Shown here: positions 52,557-60,769 of the stretch, piece after piece
How the letters are laid out: every line of letters begins with the position of its first letter
Position numbering within the stretch: position 1 is the stretch's first letter
Assembly (NCBI GenBank): GCA_964527835.1
Contig: CAZGNV010000022.1
Span: forward strand, 5,448-69,447
Direction of reading: 5' to 3'
From: JAFDCJ01 sp964527835
GTDB taxonomy: Bacteria; Desulfobacterota; Desulfobacteria; Desulfobacterales; JAFDCJ01
DNA length: 64,000 nt
The notes under the pieces: generated by a model
The model's input: the letters and a program-made list of their open reading frames with translations, nothing else
The model's database searches: none
What the model was told of the DNA's origin: nothing
Made by a program: the position numbers and the translations under genes

Positions 52557-53852
52557 TCAGTGTCCGGGTTTTGCAAACAGCTTCGAATTGGCGATATGCC
52601 CCGCAATGGCGGATGCGGCGGCTGTGGCCGGGCTCATGAGGTGTACCATGCCGCCTTTGCCCATGCGTCCGCTGAAATTGCGGTTGGTGGTGGCCGCACA
52701 GACTTCGCCTTCGGCCAGCACGCCGTTGCTCATGCCCAGGCATGCACCGCAGGTGGGGTTGGTGACACAGAAGCCGGCTTCAAGAAAAGTTTGCAGGATT
52801 CCCTCTTCAAGGGCCTGACGATAGATCGTCGGCGTTGCCGGGGACACAATGCCGCGCACCGTGCTGCTGATTTTATGTCCCTTGAGCACGCTGGCGGCAA
52901 TGCGCAAATCTTCCAGCCGTCCATTGGTGCACGATCCGATGTAAACCTGGTCGATGGGGGTGGTTTGCATTTCCTGCACCGGACACACGTTGTCCGGCTT
53001 AAAACCGAAAGTCGTCAGCGGCTGAAGCCCGGAGACATCATGATCAAGCACCTCGACGTATCGGGCATCGGCGTCCGGCAGAAACTGCCGGTAGGCTTTC
53101 AGGGCATTGTCCCTGGATGGGAATTCATCCCGGATAAATTCCCAGAGGTAATCCACGGTTTTTTCATCGGGGCAACAGATGCCGCAGGTGGCGCCGGCCT
53201 CCACCGCCATGTTGCACAGGGTCATGCGCTCATCCATGCTCATGGCGTCGACCACCGGACCGGTGAATTCAATCACCCGGTTGGTGGCGCCGTTGACGCC
53301 GATTTGGCCGATGATCGACAGCACGACATCCTTGGCGAAAACACCCTCCGGCAGCGTTCCACAGATGTTGACTTTCATTGTCTGGGGATCCCTGAAGGCA
53401 CACACGCCTTTTAAAATGCCCACCTCCAGGTCGGTGGTGCCCACTCCGGCGGCAAAGGCACCAAAAGCTCCATGGGTGCAGGTGTGTGAGTCGCCCATGA
53501 TGACGGTGTAGCCCGGCCTGACAAAACCCTGCTCCGGAAACAGGGCGTGGCAGACACCATTGCGGCCGATATCGAAAAAATCACGGATGCCGTGACGCCG
53601 CGCCCACTCCCGGATGATTTTTCCCTGGATGGCCGTCTTGGAGTCTTTGGCAGGGGAGACATGGTCAATGACGGCTTTTATCCTGTCTGGATCAAAGACC
53701 CGATCCTTGCCCCGGGCGATGAGATCGTTGATGGCCACCGGGGTCGTGATTTCGTGGCAGAATACCGCATCCAGGCGCAGCACGTGGACATCACCGGAGG
53801 GGTTGTCCACCCGGTGGGTGTCGAAAATTTTTTCCGCAATCGTTTTTCCCAT
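52557..53852 (-). CDS. leuC: 3-isopropylmalate dehydratase large subunit
   Basis: A 431-residue protein of the short (archaeal/type 2) LeuC class. HVSPAKDSKT, GDSHTCTHGAFGAFAAGVGTTD and IGSCTNGR are conserved, and the [4Fe-4S] cysteines are Cys in SCTNGR and the pair in NPTCGACLG. It carries the cluster and the catalytic residues. It is co-transcribed with leuD. Confidence 0.93.
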   Translation of the reverse strand: MGKTIAEKIFDTHRVDNPSGDVHVLRLDAVFCHEITTPVAINDLIARGKDRVFDPDRIKAVIDHVSPAKDSKTAIQGKIIREWARRHGIRDFFDIGRNGVCHALFPEQGFVRPGYTVIMGDSHTCTHGAFGAFAAGVGTTDLEVGILKGVCAFRDPQTMKVNICGTLPEGVFAKDVVLSIIGQIGVNGATNRVIEFTGPVVDAMSMDERMTLCNMAVEAGATCGICCPDEKTVDYLWEFIRDEFPSRDNALKAYRQFLPDADARYVEVLDHDVSGLQPLTTFGFKPDNVCPVQEMQTTPIDQVYIGSCTNGRLEDLRIAASVLKGHKISSTVRGIVSPATPTIYRQALEEGILQTFLEAGFCVTNPTCGACLGMSNGVLAEGEVCAATTNRNFSGRMGKGGMVHLMSPATAAASAIAGHIANSKLFAKPGH

Positions 53853-53956
53853 GATCGAGTTCCAAAATACAGATTCGAGTTTGTTCCGAATTCTATCAAT
53901 ATAAGATCAAATGCCCCATGCGCAATCCGCGATGGCTTTAAATTCACGCTTTGTCA

Positions 53957-54029
53957 ATTCCGCCTTCCCACTTTCGCATTCACTTTTCCCTTTAGCCTTC
54001 CACCTTCCGCCTTCCCACTTCCGAATTCC
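53957..54029. repeat. Direct repeat in pyrimidine-rich spacer
   Basis: TTCCGCCTTCCCACTT occurs at about 53958 and again at about 54005 inside a C/T-rich spacer between leuC and lepA, with further partial copies (CCTTCCACCTTCCG) between. No gene is seen in the spacer. It resembles other degenerate spacer repeats in this window. Confidence 0.5.
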
Positions 54030-54031
54030 AT

Positions 54032-55828
54032 CTAGTCCGTGTCTGTTTTGAGCACGGCCAGAAAAGCCGACTGGGGGATCATGACCTTGCCCACCATCTT
54101 CATGCGCTTTTTGCCCTTTTTTTGCTTTTCCAGCAGCTTGCGCTTGCGGGTGACATCGCCGCCGTAGCATTTGGCGGTGACATCCTTGCGAAAGGCGGAC
54201 ACGGTTTTGCGGGCGATAATGTTGCCGCCGATGGCTCCCTGGATGGCGATTTTAAACATCTGGCGCGGGATTTCATCGCGCAGTTTTTCGCAGGCCCGCC
54301 GCGCCCGGTCAACGGCAATGTCCCGGTGCACCAGTTGCGACAGGGCGTCGACCCGCTCGCCGTTGATGAGAATATCCAGCTTGACAAGATCGGTCTCGCG
54401 CATGTCGATCATGTCATAGTCAAACGACCCGTAGCCCTGGGTGACCGATTTGAGCCGGTCGTAAAAATCATAGATCACTTCGGCCAGCGGCAGTTCAAAA
54501 ATCATTTCCAGCCGGTCGCTGGTCAGGTACTGGTAGTTTTTATTGATGCCGCGCCGCTCCAGGCACAGCTTCATGACCGCTCCCATGTAGCGGTCCGGCA
54601 CGATAATCGAGGCGCGAATAAAAGGCTCGCGGGTCCGGGCGATCAGCGTGGGATCCGGGTAGAGGGCCGGGTTGTCGATGATGACCTGCGAGCCGTCGTT
54701 CATCTCCAGGCTGTAGCGCACCGAGGGGGCGGTGAGGATGAGCGACAGCCCGTATTCACGCTCCAGGCGCTCCTGGACGACCTCCAGGTGCAGCAGCCCC
54801 AGAAAGCCGCAGCGAAAGCCGAACCCCAGCGCCACCGAAGAGTCCTTTTCATAAATCAGGGCGGCGTCGTTTAATTTCAGTTTTTCAAGGGCGCTGGCCA
54901 GCTCTTCGTACCCGTCGGAGGCCACGGGGTAAACGGAGGAAAAAACCACCGGCTTGGCTTCCTTGAAGCCGGGCATGGGCGCATCACACGGTCGGTTCTT
55001 CAAGGTGACGGTATCCCCGCAGCGGGTATCGCTGACCGTTTTGATGCCGGCGATCAGGTAGCCGACCTGACCGGCGGCCAGCTGCTTTTGCTTGACCATC
55101 TCGATTTGAAAAATGCCCACCTCTTCAACCCGGTAGGCGGCATTGTTGGACATAAAGACAATGGAGTTCCCAGCCTGCAGCTGTCCGTGAAAGATACGAA
55201 AATGCACCACCGTGCCGCGGTAGGGATCGTAATGGGAATCAAAGATGAGGGCTTTGAGCGGCTGATTGGGATCGCCGGCCGGCGGCGGCAGCCGGGTAAC
55301 AACGGCTTCCAGTACACCCTCGATGCCGGTGCCCTCCTTGGCGGAAACCAGCAGCGCCTGGTCCGGATCGAGGCCAAGATCTTCTGCGATCTGGGCTTTG
55401 ACCCGCTCGATGTCCGCCGAAGGCAAATCGATTTTATTGATGACCGGGATGATCTCCAGGTCATGCTCCAGGGCCAGGTAAAGATTGGCCAGGGTTTGGG
55501 CTTCGACCCCCTGGCTGGCATCAATCAGCAACAGGGCTCCCTCGCAGGAGGCCAGGGAGCGCGATACTTCATAGGTGAAATCCACGTGCCCGGGGGTGTC
55601 GATGAGATTTAAAAAATAGGAATGGCCGTCGGCGGCGGTATACGGCAGGCAAACCGTCTGGCTTTTGATGGTGATGCCCCGCTCACGCTCAATGTCCATG
55701 GTGTCGAGAATCTGGTCCTGAAATTCGCGTTCTGAAATCACACCGGTCGCCTGGATGAGTCTGTCCGACAGGGTGGACTTGCCATGGTCGATATGGGCAA
55801 TGATGCTGAAGTTGCGTATGTTTTTCAT
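54032..55828 (-). CDS. lepA: Elongation factor 4 (LepA)
   Basis: From ATG 55828 (MKNIRNFSIIAHIDHGKSTL) 598 residues, the usual length; the frame extends upstream to 55864 without support. G1 is AHIDHGKST, G3 is DTPGHVDF, and G4 is NKIDLP. LepA-specific C-terminal domain: GYGSFDYDM and AKCYGGDVTRKRKLLEKQKKGKKRMK. It promotes back-translocation or early ribosome biogenesis. Orientation is opposite to the diguanylate cyclase gene, with the divergent promoter between them. Confidence 0.96.
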   Translation of the reverse strand: MKNIRNFSIIAHIDHGKSTLSDRLIQATGVISEREFQDQILDTMDIERERGITIKSQTVCLPYTAADGHSYFLNLIDTPGHVDFTYEVSRSLASCEGALLLIDASQGVEAQTLANLYLALEHDLEIIPVINKIDLPSADIERVKAQIAEDLGLDPDQALLVSAKEGTGIEGVLEAVVTRLPPPAGDPNQPLKALIFDSHYDPYRGTVVHFRIFHGQLQAGNSIVFMSNNAAYRVEEVGIFQIEMVKQKQLAAGQVGYLIAGIKTVSDTRCGDTVTLKNRPCDAPMPGFKEAKPVVFSSVYPVASDGYEELASALEKLKLNDAALIYEKDSSVALGFGFRCGFLGLLHLEVVQERLEREYGLSLILTAPSVRYSLEMNDGSQVIIDNPALYPDPTLIARTREPFIRASIIVPDRYMGAVMKLCLERRGINKNYQYLTSDRLEMIFELPLAEVIYDFYDRLKSVTQGYGSFDYDMIDMRETDLVKLDILINGERVDALSQLVHRDIAVDRARRACEKLRDEIPRQMFKIAIQGAIGGNIIARKTVSAFRKDVTAKCYGGDVTRKRKLLEKQKKGKKRMKMVGKVMIPQSAFLAVLKTDTD

Positions 55829-55871
55829 CAAATCCAAATTAACACCCTTGATCCGGCGATGCAAAAGAAAG

Positions 55872-55900
55872 TTGACAGGAGCGGTCTTTCCCGGTATAAT
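55872..55900 (+). promoter_or_regulatory. Perfect-consensus sigma-70 promoter
   Basis: TTGACA (55872-55877) and TATAAT (55895-55900) are separated by exactly 17 bases. Both hexamers match the consensus perfectly. It points at the REC-GGDEF gene 104 bases downstream. Confidence 0.75.
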
Positions 55901-56003
55901 TACAAATAATAACTAATAAATTTAGCCTTTTATCAATTTTGACGCATCACTGTCAACCCCGGAGGCGATTTTATTTGCCGCCGGGCGCAAGCCGCTGACA
56001 CCC

Positions 56004-56948
56004 ATGCAAGCGATTCCATCAAAAGATATCCATATCCTGATCGTCGATGACGACAAGAACGTTCGCAATACCATGAACGAATATGTCATCGCCGCTGGAT
56101 ACAGTTCCCGTGCGGTTTCCTGTGCCGAGGAGGCCCTCGAGTTGCTGGAAAGCAATACTTTCCAGGTGGTCATCACCGATATCATTTTGCCCGCCATGGG
56201 GGGGCTGGAACTGACCAAGACCATCAAAAAGGACAATGATTCGGATGTCATTGTCATGACCGGTTACAGCGATGACTATTCCTATGAGGAGGCCATCAAC
56301 ATCGGTGCCAGTGATTTTGTCATCAAACCGGTGCGTCTCGAGGAGTTGATGCTGCGGCTCAGGCGGGTGCTCAAAGAGCGGCAGCTTACCCGGGAGCGCA
56401 CCCGGATGATGGAAAAGCTTCAGCGGCTGGCCATTACCGACGGGCTGACCAAGCTTTACAATTCGCGATCGTTTTACTCCCAGTTGGAGCTGGAGGTGGA
56501 CCGTTATAACCGTTACGGACACCCCCTGGCGCTGCTGCTGCTGGACATCGACTACTTTAAAAAATACAACGATGCTTACGGCCACCTGGAAGGCGACAAG
56601 GTGCTGGTGCGCTTCAGCCAGATCATCAGATCTTGCCTGCGGGCCAATGATTCGGCCTACCGTTATGGCGGGGAAGAGTTTACCGTGATTCTTCCCGAAA
56701 CCGGGGCCGAAGAGGCGCTCACCGTGGCCCAGCGGATCCGTGCCAAGCTGGAAGCAGAAGTGTTTTCCCCTGAAAATGGCGCAGATGTCACGGTCACCAT
56801 CAGCATCGGGGTAACGGAGTATCATCCCAAAGAAGAACTGGCGACTTTCATCCAACGTGCCGACAAGGCTATGTACCGCTCCAAGCAAAACGGACGCAAC
56901 CGGGTTTCCACCCTCTACGCCGGTGACGAGCCGGAAATCGAGTCTTGA
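56004..56948 (+). CDS. Response regulator with GGDEF diguanylate cyclase domain
   Basis: A 314-residue protein. The receiver domain (about 8-125) has VDDDKN, the phospho-acceptor Asp in ITDIILPAMGG and the Lys in FVIKPVR. A short helical linker leads to the GGDEF domain with YRYGGEEF as the active-site loop and ISIGVTEY; the I-site RxxD position was not checked. It makes cyclic di-GMP when phosphorylated. No histidine kinase lies next to it. It may feed the HD-GYP-linked exopolysaccharide control. Confidence 0.93.
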   Translation: MQAIPSKDIHILIVDDDKNVRNTMNEYVIAAGYSSRAVSCAEEALELLESNTFQVVITDIILPAMGGLELTKTIKKDNDSDVIVMTGYSDDYSYEEAINIGASDFVIKPVRLEELMLRLRRVLKERQLTRERTRMMEKLQRLAITDGLTKLYNSRSFYSQLELEVDRYNRYGHPLALLLLDIDYFKKYNDAYGHLEGDKVLVRFSQIIRSCLRANDSAYRYGGEEFTVILPETGAEEALTVAQRIRAKLEAEVFSPENGADVTVTISIGVTEYHPKEELATFIQRADKAMYRSKQNGRNRVSTLYAGDEPEIES

Positions 56949-56963
56949 GCCGGGCCGGACAGT

Positions 56964-57935
56964 TCACTGCCGGATCACCACCTTGAGAAAAAGATCCCCC
57001 CGCTGACCCGGGGCAACTTCTTTGCCCAGTCCCTTCAGCCGCAGGGTCGTGCCTTCCCGGATTTGCGGGGGAACGTCCACCCGCAAAAGCCGTTTGTGAA
57101 ATCCCCATGGAACGTTGACCAGTTTGCGGGTGCCGGTGGCAGCCTCCCGGGGGGAGATGACGATGGTGCCGTAAAGATGGGGATCCCTGTCGGGGCCCAC
57201 CGGCCGGATGACCTGCAGGCGGGGGGTTTTTCTGCGTGCCGTTACCCGGCGGAGCGTGTCCGGCCCCGGGGTTCCTGGCAGCATCACGAATAGCTTGAAA
57301 AATAGGATGCCGAAAACAAAGCCCCCGATGTGCGCCCACCATGCCACCCCCCCCGCCTGGCCATGGCTGGCGGCGGCGCTGATAAACTGCATGACGAACC
57401 AGAACCCGATAAAGAAAAAGGCCGGGATTTCCAGAAAATAGGGGATGAAAAAAATGGGAATCAGGGTTAATATCCGGGCCCGCGGATGCAAAATAAAATA
57501 GGCGCCCATCACCCCCGCAATGGCGCCGCTGGCCCCGATGGTGGGAACATTGGAGTTTATGTTCAACAGCAGGTGGGACAGGCCGGAAGTCATCCCGCAG
57601 ACAAGATAAAAGATCAGGTAGCGGCCATGGCCCAGTCGGTCTTCCACGTTGTCGCCGAAGATGTAAAGAAACCACAGGTTGCCGAGCAGGTGCCAGAACC
57701 CGCCATGCAGGAACATAAACGACAGAAAGGAAAACAGCTGCTGGCCGGTTGAAAAATAAGCGGCAATTTGGGGGACGGAATAGCGGGCCGGAACGAGTCC
57801 GTAAATATAAATGAACCGCTCGATATCAGCACCGTGGGAAAGCTGAAGCAAAAAGACGACGACATTCAGCCCGATGAGGCAGTTGTTGACTAGTGGGTAA
57901 TTTCTGGTTACTGCGGTGTCTCGTAGGGGGATCAT
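56964..57935 (-). CDS. Rhomboid-family protease with C-terminal DnaJ-C-like domain
   Basis: A 323-residue protein. The first 210 residues form a rhomboid membrane domain with HLLGNLWFLYIFGDNVED, the catalytic Ser in IGASGAIAGVMG and the catalytic His in WWAHIGGFVFGI. Residues of about 240-323 read ISPREAATGTRKLVNVPWG, VDVPPQIREGTTLRLKGLG and GQRGDLFLKVVIR, the pattern of the DnaJ C-terminal substrate-binding domain. A protease fused to a chaperone-type peptide binder may select or deliver unfolded membrane-anchored clients. ATG overlaps the valS stop (TAATG), so translation is coupled. The fusion is unusual but unbroken in frame. Confidence 0.82.
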   Translation of the reverse strand: MIPLRDTAVTRNYPLVNNCLIGLNVVVFLLQLSHGADIERFIYIYGLVPARYSVPQIAAYFSTGQQLFSFLSFMFLHGGFWHLLGNLWFLYIFGDNVEDRLGHGRYLIFYLVCGMTSGLSHLLLNINSNVPTIGASGAIAGVMGAYFILHPRARILTLIPIFFIPYFLEIPAFFFIGFWFVMQFISAAASHGQAGGVAWWAHIGGFVFGILFFKLFVMLPGTPGPDTLRRVTARRKTPRLQVIRPVGPDRDPHLYGTIVISPREAATGTRKLVNVPWGFHKRLLRVDVPPQIREGTTLRLKGLGKEVAPGQRGDLFLKVVIRQ

Positions 57936-60601
57936 TATTGAGTGGCAACCGTTTTAATGCGTTCCAGATGAGCCTGCAGCTTCTGCTGCTTTTCCAGCAG
58001 GGCGGATTGTTTCTGCCTTACCTTGGCGACAACCTCGGCCGGTGCTTTGCTTAAAAACCCGCTGTTTTCCAGCTTGGCGGACACTTTCGCCAGCTCACCG
58101 GCGAGCTTGTTGATTTCCTTTTCCAGCCGCCCGGTTTCTTTGGCAAAATCGATCACCCCTTCGAGGGAAACAAAAATTGAGGCTCCGTTGACCACGGCCG
58201 ATGCGGACGCCTTTGGCCGTTGGGCGGTATTTTGAATTGTCAGCGTGCTGATGCGGGCCAGGTTGATGACCAGCTCCCGGTGGGCTTCGACGGCCCGGCG
58301 CACGCCGTCGTCTGTGGCGTGAATCAGCACGTCCAGCGCCCGCGAAGGGGCGATATCCATTTCACCGCGAACATTGCGGATGCCGGTCACCACTTCCATG
58401 AGAATCTGCATGTCGGTCTGTGCCTGTTGGGCGGCGGGAATTTCATCGGCAGACATTGTTGTCTGCGGCCAGGCGGCTTTCATGATCGAGCCTTCGGCTG
58501 CCGGCAGGTGGTGCCAGATTTCCTCGGTGATAAACGGGATAAACGGATGCAGCAAAATAAGGGTGTCATGCAAAATCCGCCACAGCACCGCCAGGGTTTT
58601 TTCCTTTTCCTGCTGGCGCTGGTCGTCGTAGAGAACCGGTTTGACAGCCTCCAGGTACCAGTCGCAGAACTCATGCCATACAAAACGGTAAAGCGCACCG
58701 GCAGCATCATTGAACCGGTAGCTTTCCAGGGCGTCGGCAACTTCGACGGCCGTCTGTTGCATGCGGGCCAGAATCCAGCGGTCGGGCAGCGAAAGGGCCT
58801 GCCAATCCGGATCATCATAGCCCCGGTCCAGATGCATCAGGCAGAAACGGCCGGCATTCCACAGCTTGTTGATAAAATGCCGGTATCCCTCGATGCGTCT
58901 TTCCGACATGCGGATGTCCCGCCCCTGGGCGGCAAAGGCCGCCAGGGTGAACCGGAAAGCGTCGGTGCCGTGCCGTTCGATGACCGACAGCGGATCGATG
59001 ACGTTGCCCGTGGACTTGCTCATTTTCTTGCCATCTTCATCGCGGACCAGGGCATGCACGTAAACGTGTTTAAAGGGGACATCTTCCATGAAATGGATGC
59101 CCATCATCATCATGCGCGCCACCCAGAAAAAGAGAATGTCAAAGGCGGTGATGAGCACCGAGGTGGGGTAAAAGGTTTTGAGCAAAGGGGTGTCATCGGG
59201 CCATCCCATGGTCGAAAAGGGCCACAGGGCCGAGCTGAACCAGGTGTCCAGCACGTCGGTTTCCTGCTCCAGATCCTGTCCACCGCAATCCGGGCATGTT
59301 TGCGGGGCCTGCATGTCGACCACGATTTGACCACAGGACACACAGCTCCAAGCCGGTATCTGGTGACCCCACCATATCTGGCGCGATACGCACCAGTCCC
59401 GGATGTTGTTCATCCAGTCATAGTACGTATTGGTCCACATCTGAGGGATGATTTTTGTGCGCCCGCTTTTCACCGCTTCGATTGCCTTTTCAGCCAGGGG
59501 TTTGACCCGTACGAACCACTGCTTGGAAAGGTTTGGCTCCACCACGGTATGGCAGCGGTAGCAGTGGCCGACACTGTGACGGTAATCTTCAGTTTTGACC
59601 AGCAGGCCTTCTTTTTCAAGCTCCTTGACCACCGCCTGGCGGCATTCAAAACGGTCCAGCCCCTGAAAGCGGCCGGCTTCAGCGGTCATGTTGCCGTCGT
59701 CGCCGATGACCTTGATGCTGGGCAGGTTGTGGCGCACACCAATTTCAAAGTCATTGGGATCATGGGCCGGGGTGACCTTAAGGCCTCCGGTTCCAAAAGA
59801 CATGTCCACGTAGCTGTCTTTGATAATGGGAATTTCGCGGTTCATCAGCGGCAGGATGACTGTGTCAGCGCCGATGCCCTGATAGCGTTCGTCATCGGGA
59901 TTGACGGCCACCGCCGTGTCTCCCAGCATGGTTTCCGGCCGGGTGGTTGCCACCACGATGGCGCCGGAGCCGTCGGCAAACGGGTAGCGAATATGATACA
60001 GGTGCCCGTCATGTTCTTCGTGCTCCACCTCCAGGTCCGCCAGGGCGGTGTGACAGCGATGACACCAGTTGATGATGTAGTTTGCGCGGTAAATCAGACC
60101 TTCCCGGTAAAGGTGAACGAACACTTTGCGCACGGCGCGCGACAGGCCCTCATCCATGGTGAAGCGCTCACGCTTCCAGTCGCATGAGGCCCCCAGACGC
60201 TTGAGCTGGTTGATAATGGCGCTGCCGTATTGCTCGCGCCACTGCCAGACGGCTTCAATGAATTTTTCACGGCCCAGCTGGTGTCGATCGGTGCCTTCGG
60301 CGGCCAGTTTTTTTTCCACCACGTTCTGGGTGGCAATGCCCGCATGGTCGGTGCCCGGCATCCACAAAACGTTGTCGCCCAGCAGGCGGTGATAGCGGCA
60401 CAGAATATCCTGCAGGGTGTTGTTCAGGGCGTGTCCCATGTGCAGCACCCCCGTCACGTTGGGCGGAGGGATCACGATGGAATAGCTTTTTTTCGGGCTC
60501 TGCTCTTGGGCGGCAAAAAGTTGGTTTTCCTCCCAGTAGGCATACCAGCGTTTTTCAACCTCGTGGGGTTCATAGCTTTTGTCAAGCAACTTGAAACTCA
60601 T
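57935..60601 (-). CDS. valS: Valyl-tRNA synthetase
   Basis: An 888-residue class I synthetase. PPPNVTGVLHMGHAL contains the HIGH-type motif and GKKMSKSTGN is the KMSKS loop. The editing (CP1) domain, an anticodon-binding helical domain and the C-terminal coiled-coil (GRLEKEINKLAGEL) are all present. It charges tRNA-Val. Length is normal. The rhomboid gene is translationally coupled at its 3' end. Confidence 0.97.
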   Translation of the reverse strand: MSFKLLDKSYEPHEVEKRWYAYWEENQLFAAQEQSPKKSYSIVIPPPNVTGVLHMGHALNNTLQDILCRYHRLLGDNVLWMPGTDHAGIATQNVVEKKLAAEGTDRHQLGREKFIEAVWQWREQYGSAIINQLKRLGASCDWKRERFTMDEGLSRAVRKVFVHLYREGLIYRANYIINWCHRCHTALADLEVEHEEHDGHLYHIRYPFADGSGAIVVATTRPETMLGDTAVAVNPDDERYQGIGADTVILPLMNREIPIIKDSYVDMSFGTGGLKVTPAHDPNDFEIGVRHNLPSIKVIGDDGNMTAEAGRFQGLDRFECRQAVVKELEKEGLLVKTEDYRHSVGHCYRCHTVVEPNLSKQWFVRVKPLAEKAIEAVKSGRTKIIPQMWTNTYYDWMNNIRDWCVSRQIWWGHQIPAWSCVSCGQIVVDMQAPQTCPDCGGQDLEQETDVLDTWFSSALWPFSTMGWPDDTPLLKTFYPTSVLITAFDILFFWVARMMMMGIHFMEDVPFKHVYVHALVRDEDGKKMSKSTGNVIDPLSVIERHGTDAFRFTLAAFAAQGRDIRMSERRIEGYRHFINKLWNAGRFCLMHLDRGYDDPDWQALSLPDRWILARMQQTAVEVADALESYRFNDAAGALYRFVWHEFCDWYLEAVKPVLYDDQRQQEKEKTLAVLWRILHDTLILLHPFIPFITEEIWHHLPAAEGSIMKAAWPQTTMSADEIPAAQQAQTDMQILMEVVTGIRNVRGEMDIAPSRALDVLIHATDDGVRRAVEAHRELVINLARISTLTIQNTAQRPKASASAVVNGASIFVSLEGVIDFAKETGRLEKEINKLAGELAKVSAKLENSGFLSKAPAEVVAKVRQKQSALLEKQQKLQAHLERIKTVATQ

Positions 60602-60660
60602 ATAACAGGCGCTCCTTCATATTCCGAATTTTACGTCGATTTACCATCATCCTGGAAAAT

Positions 60661-60685
60661 AAAAAAAGGGATTATAAAATAATCC
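60661..60685 (-). terminator. Rho-independent terminator after the acidic repeat protein
   Basis: On the minus strand GGGATTAT-TTT-ATAATCCC forms an eight-base-pair hairpin followed by T6. It ends the transcript of the acidic protein gene (stop at 60770) and isolates valS. Confidence 0.75.
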
Positions 60686-60769
60686 CCGTTGATTTGCCAG
60701 TGCTTTTTTAATTCCGCCCGTGTCAGGGGGTATCCCATTTTCCCACTGGGGCCGGGATCATGTCCGGTT

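Noticed and set aside
58220..60187. A 655-codon open frame on the plus strand opposite valS
   Set aside because: It is a shadow of the valS reading frame in high-GC codons, with no recognisable domain, while valS has all synthetase motifs.
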